The translations under genes and the position numbers were made by a program. From Phycobacter azelaicus (lineage in GTDB: Bacteria > Pseudomonadota > Alphaproteobacteria > Rhodobacterales > Rhodobacteraceae): DNA of 64,000 bases. The notes beneath the pieces are model-generated. The model searched no databases, was not told where the DNA came from, and worked only from the letters and a program-made list of their open reading frames with translations. Each line of letters begins with the position of its first letter. The stretch's first letter is position 1. Shown one piece after another: positions 54,443 to 64,000 of this stretch. The DNA lies in the NCBI RefSeq assembly GCF_014884385.1, contig NZ_WKFH01000003.1, positions 1,564,001-1,628,000 on the forward strand, read 5' to 3'.

Positions 54443-54946
54443 TCAGAACAACCCTTCGGGTGGGTCAGCGATGATGCGGCCCTGCTCAAGGTCCACCGTG
54501 GGGACGACGGCCAGGGTGAAGGGCAAAAGCACGGTTGTCTTCATGCCCGGCCCGTGTAGCTCCAAAAGGTCAGAGGCGCCATGGTTCTGCACCGATTTCA
54601 CCCGACCGAGCAACGCCCCGCCAGCGTCATAGACCTCAAGCCCGATCAGGTCGGCATGGTAGTATTCGTCATCCGGCAGGCTTGGCAGGCGGTCGCGCGG
54701 TGCAAAGAGCCGCAGGCCCTTCAGCGCATCGGCGTCCTCCTTGGTCTCAACGCCGCCCAGGCGCGCAGTGAAGCCGTTCTTGATGGCGGAGGTCAGCATC
54801 ACCGAGTAGGTCTGACTGCCGTCTTCGGTGCTGAGCGGGCCATAGGTTTCGATGTCTTCCGGAATGGCGCAAAAACTTTTCAGGCGCACCTCGCCGCGCA
54901 CCCCGAAGGCACCGGCCACCGCGCCGACGCAGATCAGATCGCTCAT
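54443..54946 (-). CDS. rimM: 16S rRNA processing protein RimM
   Basis: 30S maturation factor of 167 residues. The N-terminal domain begins [21 protein letters not shown], and the PRC-barrel half contains [22 protein letters not shown] and the terminal [19 protein letters not shown]. Start at 54946 (MSDLICVG). Upstream of trmD by 93 bases. Confidence 0.95.
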   Translation of the reverse strand: MSDLICVGAVAGAFGVRGEVRLKSFCAIPEDIETYGPLSTEDGSQTYSVMLTSAIKNGFTARLGGVETKEDADALKGLRLFAPRDRLPSLPDDEYYHADLIGLEVYDAGGALLGRVKSVQNHGASDLLELHGPGMKTTVLLPFTLAVVPTVDLEQGRIIADPPEGLF

Positions 54947-55138
54947 GGCAAAATCCTGTATGACTGTTGATCGCTGGCCGAATTCATTCCACAGTATCTG
55001 GGCCATAGTGTCTTTGATGACAAGATCTAGTTTCGGGCTGGCAACTGGTGGGATATGGCAGCGGTCCGATTACCATGGCGACGTTTTTTATGAATACCTT
55101 TTCCCGTGCCCCGGCTCCCACCGTGCAAGAGGTTTGCA

Positions 55139-55582
55139 ATGCAGATTGCCGTTTCGGTGCTGCCCCATCTTGATTTGGCCTATATTCAGTATCGCGGGAG
55201 CTTCTCCGTTTCCGATCTACCTCGTGTTGCAGAAGCTCTCAACGGTATCGAAGGCTACTCTGATATGGGGTCCACCTTTGACGACATGAGCCTTGTGACC
55301 GACATGGATGTCCGTTTCGCGGATCTCAGTAACGTGGCTCGCCTCACGTCCGAACGGCTCGGAAACGAGGAAAGAACCCTGCGATCGGCGATCTGGGCAC
55401 CTACGGATCTTAGTTTTGGTCTTGCGCGCATGTATCAGACCGCGTCAGCCATGCGTGGAAATCTTGAGGTAGAAGTCAGCGCGGATCAGAGGGCCTGCCT
55501 GGCATGGCTCGGGCTGGAGGCGGCATCGATTGAGGAGCTTCTGAGCGGCGTCAGGGTCGTTGTTGTACCAGAACAGGCCTAA
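55139..55582 (+). CDS. Hypothetical protein
   Basis: Soluble protein of 147 residues, not recognised. The N-terminal block AVSVLPHLDLAYIQYRGSFS looks like a beta strand-helix pattern reminiscent of STAS-like domains. Divergent from rimM, convergent with bluB (4-base overlap). No signal or membrane segment. AAGAGG lies seven bases before the ATG. Confidence 0.6.
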   Translation: MQIAVSVLPHLDLAYIQYRGSFSVSDLPRVAEALNGIEGYSDMGSTFDDMSLVTDMDVRFADLSNVARLTSERLGNEERTLRSAIWAPTDLSFGLARMYQTASAMRGNLEVEVSADQRACLAWLGLEAASIEELLSGVRVVVVPEQA

Positions 55583-56235
55583 CGCGGTTCGATCAACAGA
55601 GCGCTCGCGCGGCGCTCCCAGCCTTTCTGTTCCAGTTCCGGCGTGTCATCCTCGGTAACTTCCGGATGGCCGATGCAGAAATATCCGATCAGCTGCCAGC
55701 TTTCTGGGGCGTTCAGATCCCGGTTCAGCTGCACGGGGTCCAGCACGGAAACCCAGCCCAACCCCAGCCCTTCGGCGCGCAAGGCTAGCCAGAACAGCGT
55801 GATGGCCGAGACCACGGAATAGCGGCGCATCTCGGGCATGGTGCCCGCGCCAAGGCCGCTTCCCTTGGGGGTGGTGTCGTCGCAGTAGACCGCCATCTGC
55901 ACGGGTGCTTCGCGCATGCCCGACAGTTTGAGCCCGGCATAGCGTTCAGCCTGCGGACCCGAATAGCCCTTCAGCGCTTCGGCATTTGCTTGTTGAAAAT
56001 TTTGCAAAGCCGCAGCTCGGGCGTTTTCGCTTTGAATGCGCAAAATACGCCAGGGCTCGCTCAGGCCCACCGAGGGGGCCATCGAGAAAGCAGAAAGGCA
56101 GCGCGCAAGCACTGCCTCATCCACTGGGTCAGTGCGGAAGCGGCGCACATCACGCCGCAATCGCATCAACCGGTCCAATTCGCTGCGGAAGCCTTCGGGA
56201 AAAGCGCCCTCGTTGCCGGTATCCCGCAGCGTCAT
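55579..56235 (-). CDS. bluB: 5,6-Dimethylbenzimidazole synthase (BluB)
   Basis: Nitroreductase-fold flavoenzyme of 218 residues that fragments FMNH2 to the lower ligand of vitamin B12. The opening LMRLRRDVRRFRTDPVDE and LSAFSMAPSVGLSEPWRILRI are BluB signatures, and GLGLGWVSVLDP follows. Placed between rpsP and rimM, in place of the usual adjacency. Confidence 0.9.
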   Translation of the reverse strand: MTLRDTGNEGAFPEGFRSELDRLMRLRRDVRRFRTDPVDEAVLARCLSAFSMAPSVGLSEPWRILRIQSENARAAALQNFQQANAEALKGYSGPQAERYAGLKLSGMREAPVQMAVYCDDTTPKGSGLGAGTMPEMRRYSVVSAITLFWLALRAEGLGLGWVSVLDPVQLNRDLNAPESWQLIGYFCIGHPEVTEDDTPELEQKGWERRASALLIEPR

Positions 56236-56239
56236 GGTC

Positions 56240-56617
56240 TTATTCCGCGTCTGCGGGCGCTTCTGCTTCGTCAGCAGCTTCGGCAGCCTTGGCGGCTTTT
56301 TCTTCAGCGCGTTCCTGGGCTTTCTTGCCGGGCTGGGCTTTCTGCGGGTTGTTGCGCTCTTTCTTTTCCAGAACGCCAGCGGCTTCCAGCATGCGGGACA
56401 CGCGGTCGGTGGGCTGGGCGCCCTTGTCGAGCCATGCCTTGATCGCGTCGACGTCCATTTTCACGCGCTCTTCGCTGTCTTTCGGCAGCAGCGGGTTGTA
56501 GGTGCCGAGCTTCTCGATGAAGCGGCCGTCACGGGGCATGCGGCTGTCAGCAGCCACGATGCGGTAGAAGGGACGCTTTTTCGAGCCGCCGCGGGCCAGA
56601 CGGATTTTCATTGCCAT
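56240..56617 (-). CDS. rpsP: 30S ribosomal protein S16
   Basis: Protein of 125 residues. [20 protein letters not shown] and [21 protein letters not shown] are the conserved start (residues 2-45). The Ala/Glu-rich C-terminal tail after residue 90 is a common alphaproteobacterial addition. Four bases before bluB. Confidence 0.97.
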   Translation of the reverse strand: MAMKIRLARGGSKKRPFYRIVAADSRMPRDGRFIEKLGTYNPLLPKDSEERVKMDVDAIKAWLDKGAQPTDRVSRMLEAAGVLEKKERNNPQKAQPGKKAQERAEEKAAKAAEAADEAEAPADAE

Positions 56618-56699
56618 GGGTTCAGTCTCCTTTGATGGCGTTGACCGGGACGGACCCGGTTATTTCATTCAGTTTCGTGCTCCAGGGGATCGGGGAGGA

Positions 56700-57008
56700 T
56701 CATTCCTGGTGTTTCTTGTGGTGGCGAATGACCTCATCAATGATGAAGTTCAAGAACGCCTTGGCGAATTCAGGGTCCAGATCTGCCTGTTTCGCCAGGT
56801 CTTCGAGCCGTGCGATCTGCTTTGCCTCGCGGGCCGGATCGGACGGGGGAAGGTCGTGCTGGGCTTTCAGCTTGCCCACCGCCTGAGTGTGCTTGAAGCG
56901 TTCGCCAAGGGTGTAGACAAGAATAGCGTCCAGCCGGTCGATGCTTTCGCGGTGCCCTTTCAGCACTTCGGCGGCGCGGGCCACATCATCGCGTGTCGTA
57001 TCAGTCAA
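56700..57008 (-). CDS. Chorismate mutase (AroQ class)
   Basis: All-helical protein of 102 residues converting chorismate to prephenate. The core ESIDRLDAILVYTLGERFKHTQAVGKLK (about 21-48) and ARLEDLAKQADLDPEFAKAFLN fit AroQ. The start is probably the TTG at 57008, overlapping the upstream acetyltransferase gene end and preceded by AAAGGA; no suitable ATG is in frame. Upstream of rpsP. Confidence 0.8.
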   Translation of the reverse strand: MTDTTRDDVARAAEVLKGHRESIDRLDAILVYTLGERFKHTQAVGKLKAQHDLPPSDPAREAKQIARLEDLAKQADLDPEFAKAFLNFIIDEVIRHHKKHQE

Positions 57009-57606
57009 TGGCCCATCCTTTCGGTTTGAACAGCGGGTCGGCGTAGTGGCTGATTTCCATCTCGATCCCATGCGCAAGCTGGCTGCCCTTTAGCGCTTCG
57101 GGCGAAGGGTGCCGGTAGACCGCATCGCTACCGTCGATGGTCTCGGCGTCATTATCTTTCTTGGCGCCAAGACGTTCCGCCAGACGGATGGAATCGAGGT
57201 TCTTGGGGTCGATGTAGCTGACCGCCCCGTCCCAGCCCAATTCGTCGTAGAAGTATCGACGCGCGGCGCTGGTGGCCTCCAATGCGTAGCCCTTGCCGGC
57301 CTTGTCGGGCCAGATGATCCAAGCAATCTCACGCTCGGGCCAGCCCGCGGGTTTCCAGCCGCCGGCCATGCCGTAGGTCTCATCCGTGATTTTATCGTGG
57401 ATCATCCACATGCCAAAGCCGCGGATCTGCCAATGCCCCATTTCAGCGGCATAAAGCATCCAGGCCTCGTAAGTATTTAGCGGCCCGCCCATGAAGCGTG
57501 AGCGATAGGACGAAAAGGTCGCCTTGAAATCCGGGTAGTCCTCGGCTTCGGGGCCGCGCAGGATCAGGCGCTTGGTCTCGATGGTGGGGATGGAGGAGGC
57601 GGGCAT
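57001..57606 (-). CDS. GNAT-family N-acetyltransferase (first of tandem pair)
   Basis: RimJ/RimL-type acetyltransferase of 201 residues (TIETKRLILRGPEAEDYPD at the start, IAWIIWPDKAGKGYALEATSAARRYFYDELGW with the acetyl-CoA loop GKGYA, and the final LDSIRLAERLGA). Similar along its length to the next gene, implying tandem duplication. Start overlaps the neighbour's stop (TAATG). Substrate unknown. Confidence 0.85.
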   Translation of the reverse strand: MPASSIPTIETKRLILRGPEAEDYPDFKATFSSYRSRFMGGPLNTYEAWMLYAAEMGHWQIRGFGMWMIHDKITDETYGMAGGWKPAGWPEREIAWIIWPDKAGKGYALEATSAARRYFYDELGWDGAVSYIDPKNLDSIRLAERLGAKKDNDAETIDGSDAVYRHPSPEALKGSQLAHGIEMEISHYADPLFKPKGWAID

Positions 57607-58151
57607 TATGCATAGGCCTCCATACCACCGTCCGATACCTCTGCCGGAGACAGGTGCCGCCACAGCTCAAGCGTGCCAAAGCGGGGATGCGTGTAATCCT
57701 CACCGCGCTGCGCGCCAAGACGTTTTGCTACCGCGCGGGAGGCGTGGTTTTCCGGATGCACCAGGCTGATCGCGGTCTCCCAGCCCAGAACGTCATAGGC
57801 ATAGGAGCGCGCGGCAATGGCCGCCTCGGTCGCGTAACCCTTGCCGCCAAAGCCTTCGAACAGATCCCAGCCGATTTCCGGCTCGGGCCAGCCATGAGGG
57901 TTCCAGAGACCGATATTGCCTGCCAGCTTGCCGGAGGATTTCTCATCCACGCTCCAGCGGCCATAGCCCAGCATCTGCCAATGGCCGATCTCGCAGGCCA
58001 GGTGCCGCCAGACCTGCTCGGGCTTCATCTGCCCACCCACGTAGGTTGCGCGATCGGAGGCGTAGAAGTCGCACATAGTGTCGAAATCCGACAGCGCAGG
58101 GGCGCGCAGTATCAGGCGTTCGGTCTCGATGATGGGGATGGTCACGGTCAT
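57606..58151 (-). CDS. GNAT-family N-acetyltransferase (second of tandem pair)
   Basis: Protein of 181 residues related to its downstream neighbour: IIETERLILRAPALSDFDTM, GWDLFEGFGGKGYATEAAIAARSYAYDVLGW and HPENHASRAVAKRLGA. It directly follows ffh (6-base gap). Substrate unknown. Confidence 0.85.
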   Translation of the reverse strand: MTVTIPIIETERLILRAPALSDFDTMCDFYASDRATYVGGQMKPEQVWRHLACEIGHWQMLGYGRWSVDEKSSGKLAGNIGLWNPHGWPEPEIGWDLFEGFGGKGYATEAAIAARSYAYDVLGWETAISLVHPENHASRAVAKRLGAQRGEDYTHPRFGTLELWRHLSPAEVSDGGMEAYA

Positions 58152-58157
58152 GGGCTG

Positions 58158-59696
<1,539 letters not shown>

Positions 59697-60035
59697 GCCT
59701 TGCGGCCTCCTTTGAGCCGGTTTCGGTTTCCTGCCCCACATGTAGGGACCATGACGCCCATGCACAAATGCCCCCACGGGCGTAACACGCTGGTGGAGGG
59801 CGATCCCCGGCAATGGGCGGGGACCGGAAGACATGATGCTCCCGGAATTTGGATGCGGGCTATCCTGTTCCTACCCGCGAGTCAAGCTTGGCAAGAGCAG
59901 GGCGGCAGGGTCGGTGCCTTTTTGACGGACAAGGTTAGAGAAAAGGCTGCCGTTTGGGTGAAAATATCTGGCAATGCGCGCTCAGCGCCCCAAACTCACT
60001 CTGACAGGGCGGCGGTTTGCAGTGGGGATGAAGAA
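59697..60035. other. Region upstream of ffh and of the hypothetical gene
   Basis: 339 bases between divergent genes. An open frame continues upstream of the assigned start of the next gene but shows no conserved features, so it is treated as non-coding leader. A good promoter could not be singled out by eye. Confidence 0.3.
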
Positions 60036-60761
60036 TTGACCAGCGTTTTGATTCTTGGCAGCGCGCCTTATGCGGTGCAAGCGGCAGACTGGCCGCGTGA
60101 GGCTTTTGATCATGTGGTCGTGATCAACAATGCCTGGCGCATCCGGTCCGACTGGAGTCACTTGATCTATCCGGAAGACTTTCCCGAAGACAGGCGCCCG
60201 ACCAAGATCCGGCCGGACCAGTATGTCGTCACCGCCGAGGACTACGTGCCCGCGCAAAACGCCTATGGCGGGTTTGTCTACGCGGGGGGAACCATGGCCT
60301 TTACCGCAGGCTACTGGGCGCTGCACGCGCTAAACCCAAGCCGCCTGTGCTATTTCGGCTGTGACATGGTCTATCCGGCAGCAGGGCAGACGCATTTTTA
60401 CGGGACAGGTACAGCGGATCCGCTGCGGGATGATGTGACGCTGGCAAACCTTCCGGCCAAGGCGCGCCGACTGGAGTATTTCGCGGCCCGTCAGGAATGC
60501 GCCATGGTCAATCTCAGCACCAAAGAGAGTGTCTTGCCATATCAGCGACGCACTCTGGACAGTGTGTCCACCGCTCAAGCGTCAGAGTTCTGCCAAGCGG
60601 ATGTTGCAGAGGCATTGGCTCAGGAAGAGGCGCTTGGCTATCTTGTCCCATCGGGCCGCTACTGGACTGAAATGGACCGTTTTGACGCAGGAGCCATCGC
60701 GCGGGTGGATGCCGCATGGTTGCGCTGTTTCGAGCCTGAACTTGCCATGGTCGGAAGCTGA
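60036..60761 (+). CDS. Hypothetical protein, possible glycosyl- or nucleotide-binding fold
   Basis: About 241 residues from a tentative TTG at 60036; the 5-prime limit is uncertain. Opens with SVLILGSAPYAVQAADWPREAF and VVVINNAWRIRSDWSHLIYPEDFPEDRR, resembling the Rossmann-like start of DUF115-type proteins. GGFVYAGGTMAFTAGYWALHAL and YFGCDMVYP follow. Function unknown. Divergent from ffh. Confidence 0.6.
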   Translation: MTSVLILGSAPYAVQAADWPREAFDHVVVINNAWRIRSDWSHLIYPEDFPEDRRPTKIRPDQYVVTAEDYVPAQNAYGGFVYAGGTMAFTAGYWALHALNPSRLCYFGCDMVYPAAGQTHFYGTGTADPLRDDVTLANLPAKARRLEYFAARQECAMVNLSTKESVLPYQRRTLDSVSTAQASEFCQADVAEALAQEEALGYLVPSGRYWTEMDRFDAGAIARVDAAWLRCFEPELAMVGS

Positions 60762-60861
60762 TCCTGCGAATTTCACCCGATCCGGGCAGAACCGCATTGC
60801 CGAGCAGGGGCATTCTCTGGCACATGGCGGCTATCACAGACTTGCGGATGGAACGCTTGCC

Positions 60862-61389
60862 ATGGATGCATCGTCGCTCAACCAGGAGAGTTTGCCCGTA
60901 TCCTCCGATGCGCTGCTGGCGCAGCTGGATGAATGGGGGCTGGCCTACACGCTTTATGAACATGTTCCCCTGCGCACGGTGGAGGATGCCAAAACGGTCG
61001 AAGCTGAGATGGAGGTCCCGGGCGTTTCCGCGCTGCGGATCAAGAACCTTTATCTGCGAGATCGGAAGAAACGCAACTATCTGATCTCGGTCGAGCAGGA
61101 CCGCGAGATCGATCTGAAAGCGCTGGGTCAGGAGATCGGCGCTCCGGGTCTCAGCTTTGGCTCGGCAGATCGGTTGATGGAGTTCCTTGGCATTCGCCCC
61201 GGTGCTGTTAGCCCGCTTGCGATGATCACTGGCGTCGAAAAAGGCGTGATCTTCCATTTTGACCGTGCGGTGCAGGACGCGGATGTTATCTGCATGCACC
61301 CCCTTGTGAATGACCGCACCGTAGTGATGGCGCGTGCTGACGTGCTGAGCTTTTTCGACCGGATTGGGGTCGATGTGAACTGGATCTAA
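60862..61389 (+). CDS. Prolyl-tRNA editing domain (ProX/YbaK-like) protein
   Basis: Cytoplasmic protein of 175 residues with the trans-editing domain of bacterial ProRS-associated proteins (YTLYEHVPLRTVEDAK near the start, IKNLYLRDRKKRNYLIS with the catalytic-type Lys, GSADRLMEFLGIRPGAVSPLAMI). ProX deacylates Ala-tRNA-Pro. ATG at 60862 is used. Upstream of rpiB by 51 bases. Confidence 0.8.
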   Translation: MDASSLNQESLPVSSDALLAQLDEWGLAYTLYEHVPLRTVEDAKTVEAEMEVPGVSALRIKNLYLRDRKKRNYLISVEQDREIDLKALGQEIGAPGLSFGSADRLMEFLGIRPGAVSPLAMITGVEKGVIFHFDRAVQDADVICMHPLVNDRTVVMARADVLSFFDRIGVDVNWI

Positions 61390-61440
61390 CTCAGGGTGCC
61401 TTCAGCAGGCGCCACAGCAACCATAAAGGAAGACCGCCCA

Positions 61441-61890
61441 ATGGCTGACAACAAACGCATTGTTCTGTCCAGCGATCACGCCGCCATCGACATGCGGCAA
61501 GCTATCGCCAAGCATATCGCCGACAAAGGCTGGGAGGTGGTCGACATCGGGCCAACCACCCCGGAAAGCACCCACTATCCCAAGCACGGTGAAGCTGCTG
61601 CCCGCAAGGTGGCCTCAGGCGATTGCGCGCTGGGCATCATCCTGTGCGGCACCGGGCAGGGCATCATGATGGCCGCGAACAAGGTCAAAGGGATCCGCTG
61701 TGGCGTCTGCGCTGATCCCTTCTCGGCCCGTATGATCCGCGAGCATAACGATGCAAACATGCTGTCGATCGGGGCCCGGGTGATCGGGGAGTCGCTGGCG
61801 CTGGAAATCGTGGATGCTTTCCTCGGGGCAGAATTCGAAGGCGGTCGTCACGGCACCCGCGTGGATATGATCAAGGCGATTGAGGCCTGA
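61441..61890 (+). CDS. rpiB: Ribose-5-phosphate isomerase B
   Basis: RpiB/LacAB family enzyme of 149 residues. SSDHAAIDMRQAIAKHI (Asp12, His13) and ILCGTGQGIMMAANKV with catalytic Cys69 are visible; EHNDANMLSIGARVIG completes the active site. It interconverts ribulose-5-phosphate and ribose-5-phosphate. Followed by a bidirectional terminator. Confidence 0.92.
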   Translation: MADNKRIVLSSDHAAIDMRQAIAKHIADKGWEVVDIGPTTPESTHYPKHGEAAARKVASGDCALGIILCGTGQGIMMAANKVKGIRCGVCADPFSARMIREHNDANMLSIGARVIGESLALEIVDAFLGAEFEGGRHGTRVDMIKAIEA

Positions 61891-61917
61891 TTTCTTGTTA
61901 TCGGCCACCTACAGCAA

Positions 61918-61942
61918 AGAGCCCCCGAAAGACGGGGGCTCT
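61918..61942. terminator. Bidirectional terminator between rpiB and azoR
   Basis: AGAGCCCCCG and CGGGGGCTCT are perfect 10-base arms around AAAGA, between convergent genes. Confidence 0.85.
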
Positions 61943-61974
61943 CTTGGTTCATGGGTGATGGCGCTTGGAGATGA

Positions 61975-62556
61975 TCAGGCCGCGAGAGTTTCGATCTGGG
62001 CTTTCGCTTTGGCAAGCGCCGCGCCTTCGTCGATGGCCAGGGTGTCGGCGGCGACGATCTCAACCTCGGTGATGCCCATGAAGCCAAGCATGTGGCGCAG
62101 GTAGCCTGTGGCGAAATCGATGGCCGATCCGGCCTCGGTGCCGCCCGACGCGACGGCGATGATGGCGCGCTTGCCTTCCAGAAGACCAACCGGACCCTGA
62201 TCAGTGTAGGTGAATGTCAGACCGACACGTGCAACCAGATCGATCCAGGCCTTGAGGCCGGCAGGTACGGAAAAGTTGTAGATCGGCGCGCCGATCACCA
62301 GGGTGTCGGCCGCTTTCAGCTCCTCAACCAGCGCGTCAGACTGCGCAAGCAGTTGTGTCTGCTCATCGCTGCGCTGGTCGGCCGGGGTGAAGTTGGCATT
62401 GATCCATGTCTCATCCAGAAGCGGCAGCGGGGTCGCCAGATCCCGGCGGATCACCTCTGCAGCGCCAAGGCGCTCTACGATCTGGGCGGTCAGGTCGCGG
62501 GAGACAGATCCTGTGCGGCGGGCGGAAGAGTCGATGTGCAATACGGTCTTGGTCAT
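61975..62556 (-). CDS. azoR: FMN-dependent NADH azoreductase
   Basis: Flavodoxin-fold quinone/azo reductase of 193 residues. VLHIDSSARRTGSVSRDLTAQ (FMN phosphate site), IGAPIYNFSVPAGLKAWIDLV and ASGGTEAGSA are AzoR blocks. Divergent from a LysR regulator with an operator-like palindrome in the gap, so induced by quinones or azo compounds is likely. Confidence 0.92.
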   Translation of the reverse strand: MTKTVLHIDSSARRTGSVSRDLTAQIVERLGAAEVIRRDLATPLPLLDETWINANFTPADQRSDEQTQLLAQSDALVEELKAADTLVIGAPIYNFSVPAGLKAWIDLVARVGLTFTYTDQGPVGLLEGKRAIIAVASGGTEAGSAIDFATGYLRHMLGFMGITEVEIVAADTLAIDEGAALAKAKAQIETLAA

Positions 62557-62598
62557 TGTGTTTTGTCCTGATCTGGGGTGAAGCTTGAGACAACAGAT

Positions 62599-62620
62599 GC
62601 GTTATTGCAATTTTGAACGC
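62599..62620. promoter_or_regulatory. LysR-type operator
   Basis: GCGTT-N12-AACGC is an interrupted palindrome in the azoR/lysR gap, typical of LysR recognition-site size; a second weaker one, GTGC-N8-GCAC, is at 62643-62658. Confidence 0.55.
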
Positions 62621-62698
62621 AATCGCCGATATTTCACAGAACGTGCGCGATTTTGCACATGTTTGGCGGGTTAGCGCTGTTCTAGGACGGAGAGCTGG

Positions 62699-63577
62699 AT
62701 GGAAAATTGGGATGAAGTGCGCACGGCCTATCAGGTCGCGCGCATGGGCACAGTCAGCGGTGCGGCCGAAGTGCTGGGCGTTCATCACGCCACAGTCATC
62801 CGCCATATCGACGCGATCGAGGCGCGCCTCGGCGTCAAGCTGTTCCAGCGCCATGCCCGCGGGTATACGCCGACTGAAGCGGGGCAGGACCTCTTGCGGG
62901 TCGCACAGACCACGGATGATCAGTTCAGCCAGCTGGCCGGGCGGCTCAAAGGGCAGGGGGACGAGGTGACAGGCGAGCTTGTCGTCACCTCGCTGTCATC
63001 GATGTCTCATCTATTGGTGCCCGTTCTGACCGAGTTCCAGAAGATGCATCCCGGTCTGATCATCCGCTACCTGACCGGAGAGCGTCTGTTCCGCCTGGAG
63101 TATGGCGAGGCCCATGTGGCACTGAGGGCCGGAAATGCGCCGGATCAGCCCGACAACGTGGTGCAGCCCTTCCTCAGCCAGCGGATCGGTATGTTTGCCA
63201 CCACTGACTACGTCGATCAATATGGCGCACTGAAAGGAGTGGAGGACCTGCCCAATCACCGCTTTGTCAGCAGCGACAATGAAAACAGCCGCGCTCCTTT
63301 CTATCGCTGGCTGCGCGAGCATACGACACCCGAGACGATCATGTTCCGCTGCACCGACGGGATTGCCATGCAGGAGGCGGTGCTGGCCGGGGCAGGGATA
63401 GGTTTCCTGTCTCTGTGGGAGGCGGCGCGCCACGATAACCTGGTGCAGATGATGGAGCCTTTGAAAGAGTGGGAAGGCAGTCTGTGGCTCGTCACTCATG
63501 TGGATCTGCATCGCACGAACAAAGTGCAGAGCTTCCTCAAATTCCTGAAAGAGAGGTCCAAGGAATGGGTGGCCTGA
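62699..63577 (+). CDS. LysR-family transcriptional regulator
   Basis: Regulator of 292 residues. HTH AARMGTVSGAAEVLGVHHATVIRHIDAIEARLG-type sequence (residues about 14-43) and a periplasmic-binding-fold sensor ending with GAGIGFLSLWEAAR. Divergent from azoR, so probably its regulator. It overlaps the start of the following DMT gene. Confidence 0.88.
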   Translation: MENWDEVRTAYQVARMGTVSGAAEVLGVHHATVIRHIDAIEARLGVKLFQRHARGYTPTEAGQDLLRVAQTTDDQFSQLAGRLKGQGDEVTGELVVTSLSSMSHLLVPVLTEFQKMHPGLIIRYLTGERLFRLEYGEAHVALRAGNAPDQPDNVVQPFLSQRIGMFATTDYVDQYGALKGVEDLPNHRFVSSDNENSRAPFYRWLREHTTPETIMFRCTDGIAMQEAVLAGAGIGFLSLWEAARHDNLVQMMEPLKEWEGSLWLVTHVDLHRTNKVQSFLKFLKERSKEWVA

Positions 63578-64000
63578 CGCCGGCCCTCAGGGGACATCTG
63601 GCCATGCTCTTGTTCTCCGCGCTGGTGGCTGGGTCTTTTTCGCTTGGCGTGATGGTGGCCAACGAAATCGCACCCGCTGCGCTCAACGCGGCACGATTTG
63701 CCTTGGCGGCGGTTATCATTGGCGCGGTCGCCCTTGGAACCCGCAAGTTTCGCGCCAGCCATTTTCACGCGCCCTGGCGCTTTTTGGTTCTGGGGGGCCT
63801 GTTTGCGGCCTATTTTGTGCTGATGTTCTATGGCCTTCAGACGGCCGATCCGGTCAGCGCCTCGGCCGTCTTCACCCTCACACCCGTGATGAGTGGGTTT
63901 TTCGGCTGGTTCCTTTTGCGGCAGGTGACAACTCCCCGCATGGCTCTGGCGCTGGCGATCGGGGCGACCGGCGCGCTATGGGTGATCTTCCGCGCCGATT
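63565..64000 (+). CDS. DMT-superfamily (EamA) transporter, truncated by window edge
   Basis: First 145 residues of a DMT permease from the ATG at 63565. An N-terminal pair (MLLFSALVAGSFSLGVMVAN, ALNAARFALAAVIIGAVAL) and TLTPVMSGFFGWFLLRQ in the EamA repeat are visible. It overlaps the LysR gene by 13 bases, suggesting co-expression. The rest lies outside the window. Confidence 0.85.
   Translation, partial: MGGLTPALRGHLAMLLFSALVAGSFSLGVMVANEIAPAALNAARFALAAVIIGAVALGTRKFRASHFHAPWRFLVLGGLFAAYFVLMFYGLQTADPVSASAVFTLTPVMSGFFGWFLLRQVTTPRMALALAIGATGALWVIFRAD

Overview
The window is typical of a marine alphaproteobacterium of the Roseobacter group (Rhodobacterales; Ruegeria/Phaeobacter-like). This is inferred from the high-GC coding sequence, a MipZ-type division ATPase, frequent GTG starts, TRAP and ABC uptake systems paired with catabolic genes, and translation genes spread between small accessory genes. 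No rRNA, tRNA, CRISPR array, insertion sequence or prophage is visible. Species was not determined.

Layout. (1) 1-12219: a homoprotocatechuate (3,4-dihydroxyphenylacetate) meta-cleavage operon on the minus strand: hpaF, hpaE, two unrelated ring-cleavage dioxygenases (LigB type and VOC type), an aromatic amino acid decarboxylase, hpaG, hpaH, hpaI, then a branched-chain-amino-acid-type ABC importer whose livH-like permease carries a frameshift. The MarR-type regulator hpaR is divergent. (2) 12216-18683: a glycerate kinase, a phosphonate monoester hydrolase/sulfatase-family enzyme, and divergent from it a DeoR regulator, a Na/Pi cotransporter and a DMT exporter: a candidate phospho-ester or phosphonate utilisation locus. 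(3) 18974-23576: a polyamine-type ABC importer whose last permease has an odd repeat-bearing tail. (4) 23577-24656: an AT-richer patch with one orphan DUF4259-like gene. (5) 24657-31491: ugpBAEC-ugpQ-HAD-glpR, uptake and hydrolysis of glycerol-3-phosphate and its diesters. (6) 31876-38364: malonate catabolism (TRAP importer, malonyl-CoA decarboxylase, malonyl-CoA synthetase) with a divergent GntR regulator and a clear operator. (7) 38373-46837: an agmatinase-type gene and the homogentisate pathway (hmgA, fahA, maiA) with a four-gene module (metallo-beta-lactamase-fold protein with a degenerate metal motif, FAD monooxygenase, DUF2783, VOC protein) and a divergent MarR regulator. (8) 46905-50956: class III adenylate cyclase, mipZ, a TPR-sulfotransferase. 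(9) 51125-59696: a broken-up ffh-rpsP-rimM-trmD-rplS neighbourhood with rpmE, bluB, chorismate mutase, tandem GNATs, lipoproteins and a YegP protein. (10) 60036-64000: hypothetical protein, prolyl-tRNA editing-like protein, rpiB, azoreductase, LysR regulator and a truncated DMT exporter.

The genes converge on two aromatic routes: homoprotocatechuate to pyruvate plus succinate semialdehyde, and homogentisate to fumarate plus acetoacetate. The phosphorus-linked loci (phosphonate ester hydrolase/NptA and ugp) form a second theme. I found no clearly novel defence or mobile system. The best candidates for undescribed biology are the degenerate MBL-fold protein and its module in the homogentisate operon, the PMH/NptA/DMT locus, the paired non-homologous dioxygenases with a structured leader before the decarboxylase, the extended PotC-like permease, and strong hairpins directly after three independent solute-binding-protein genes.
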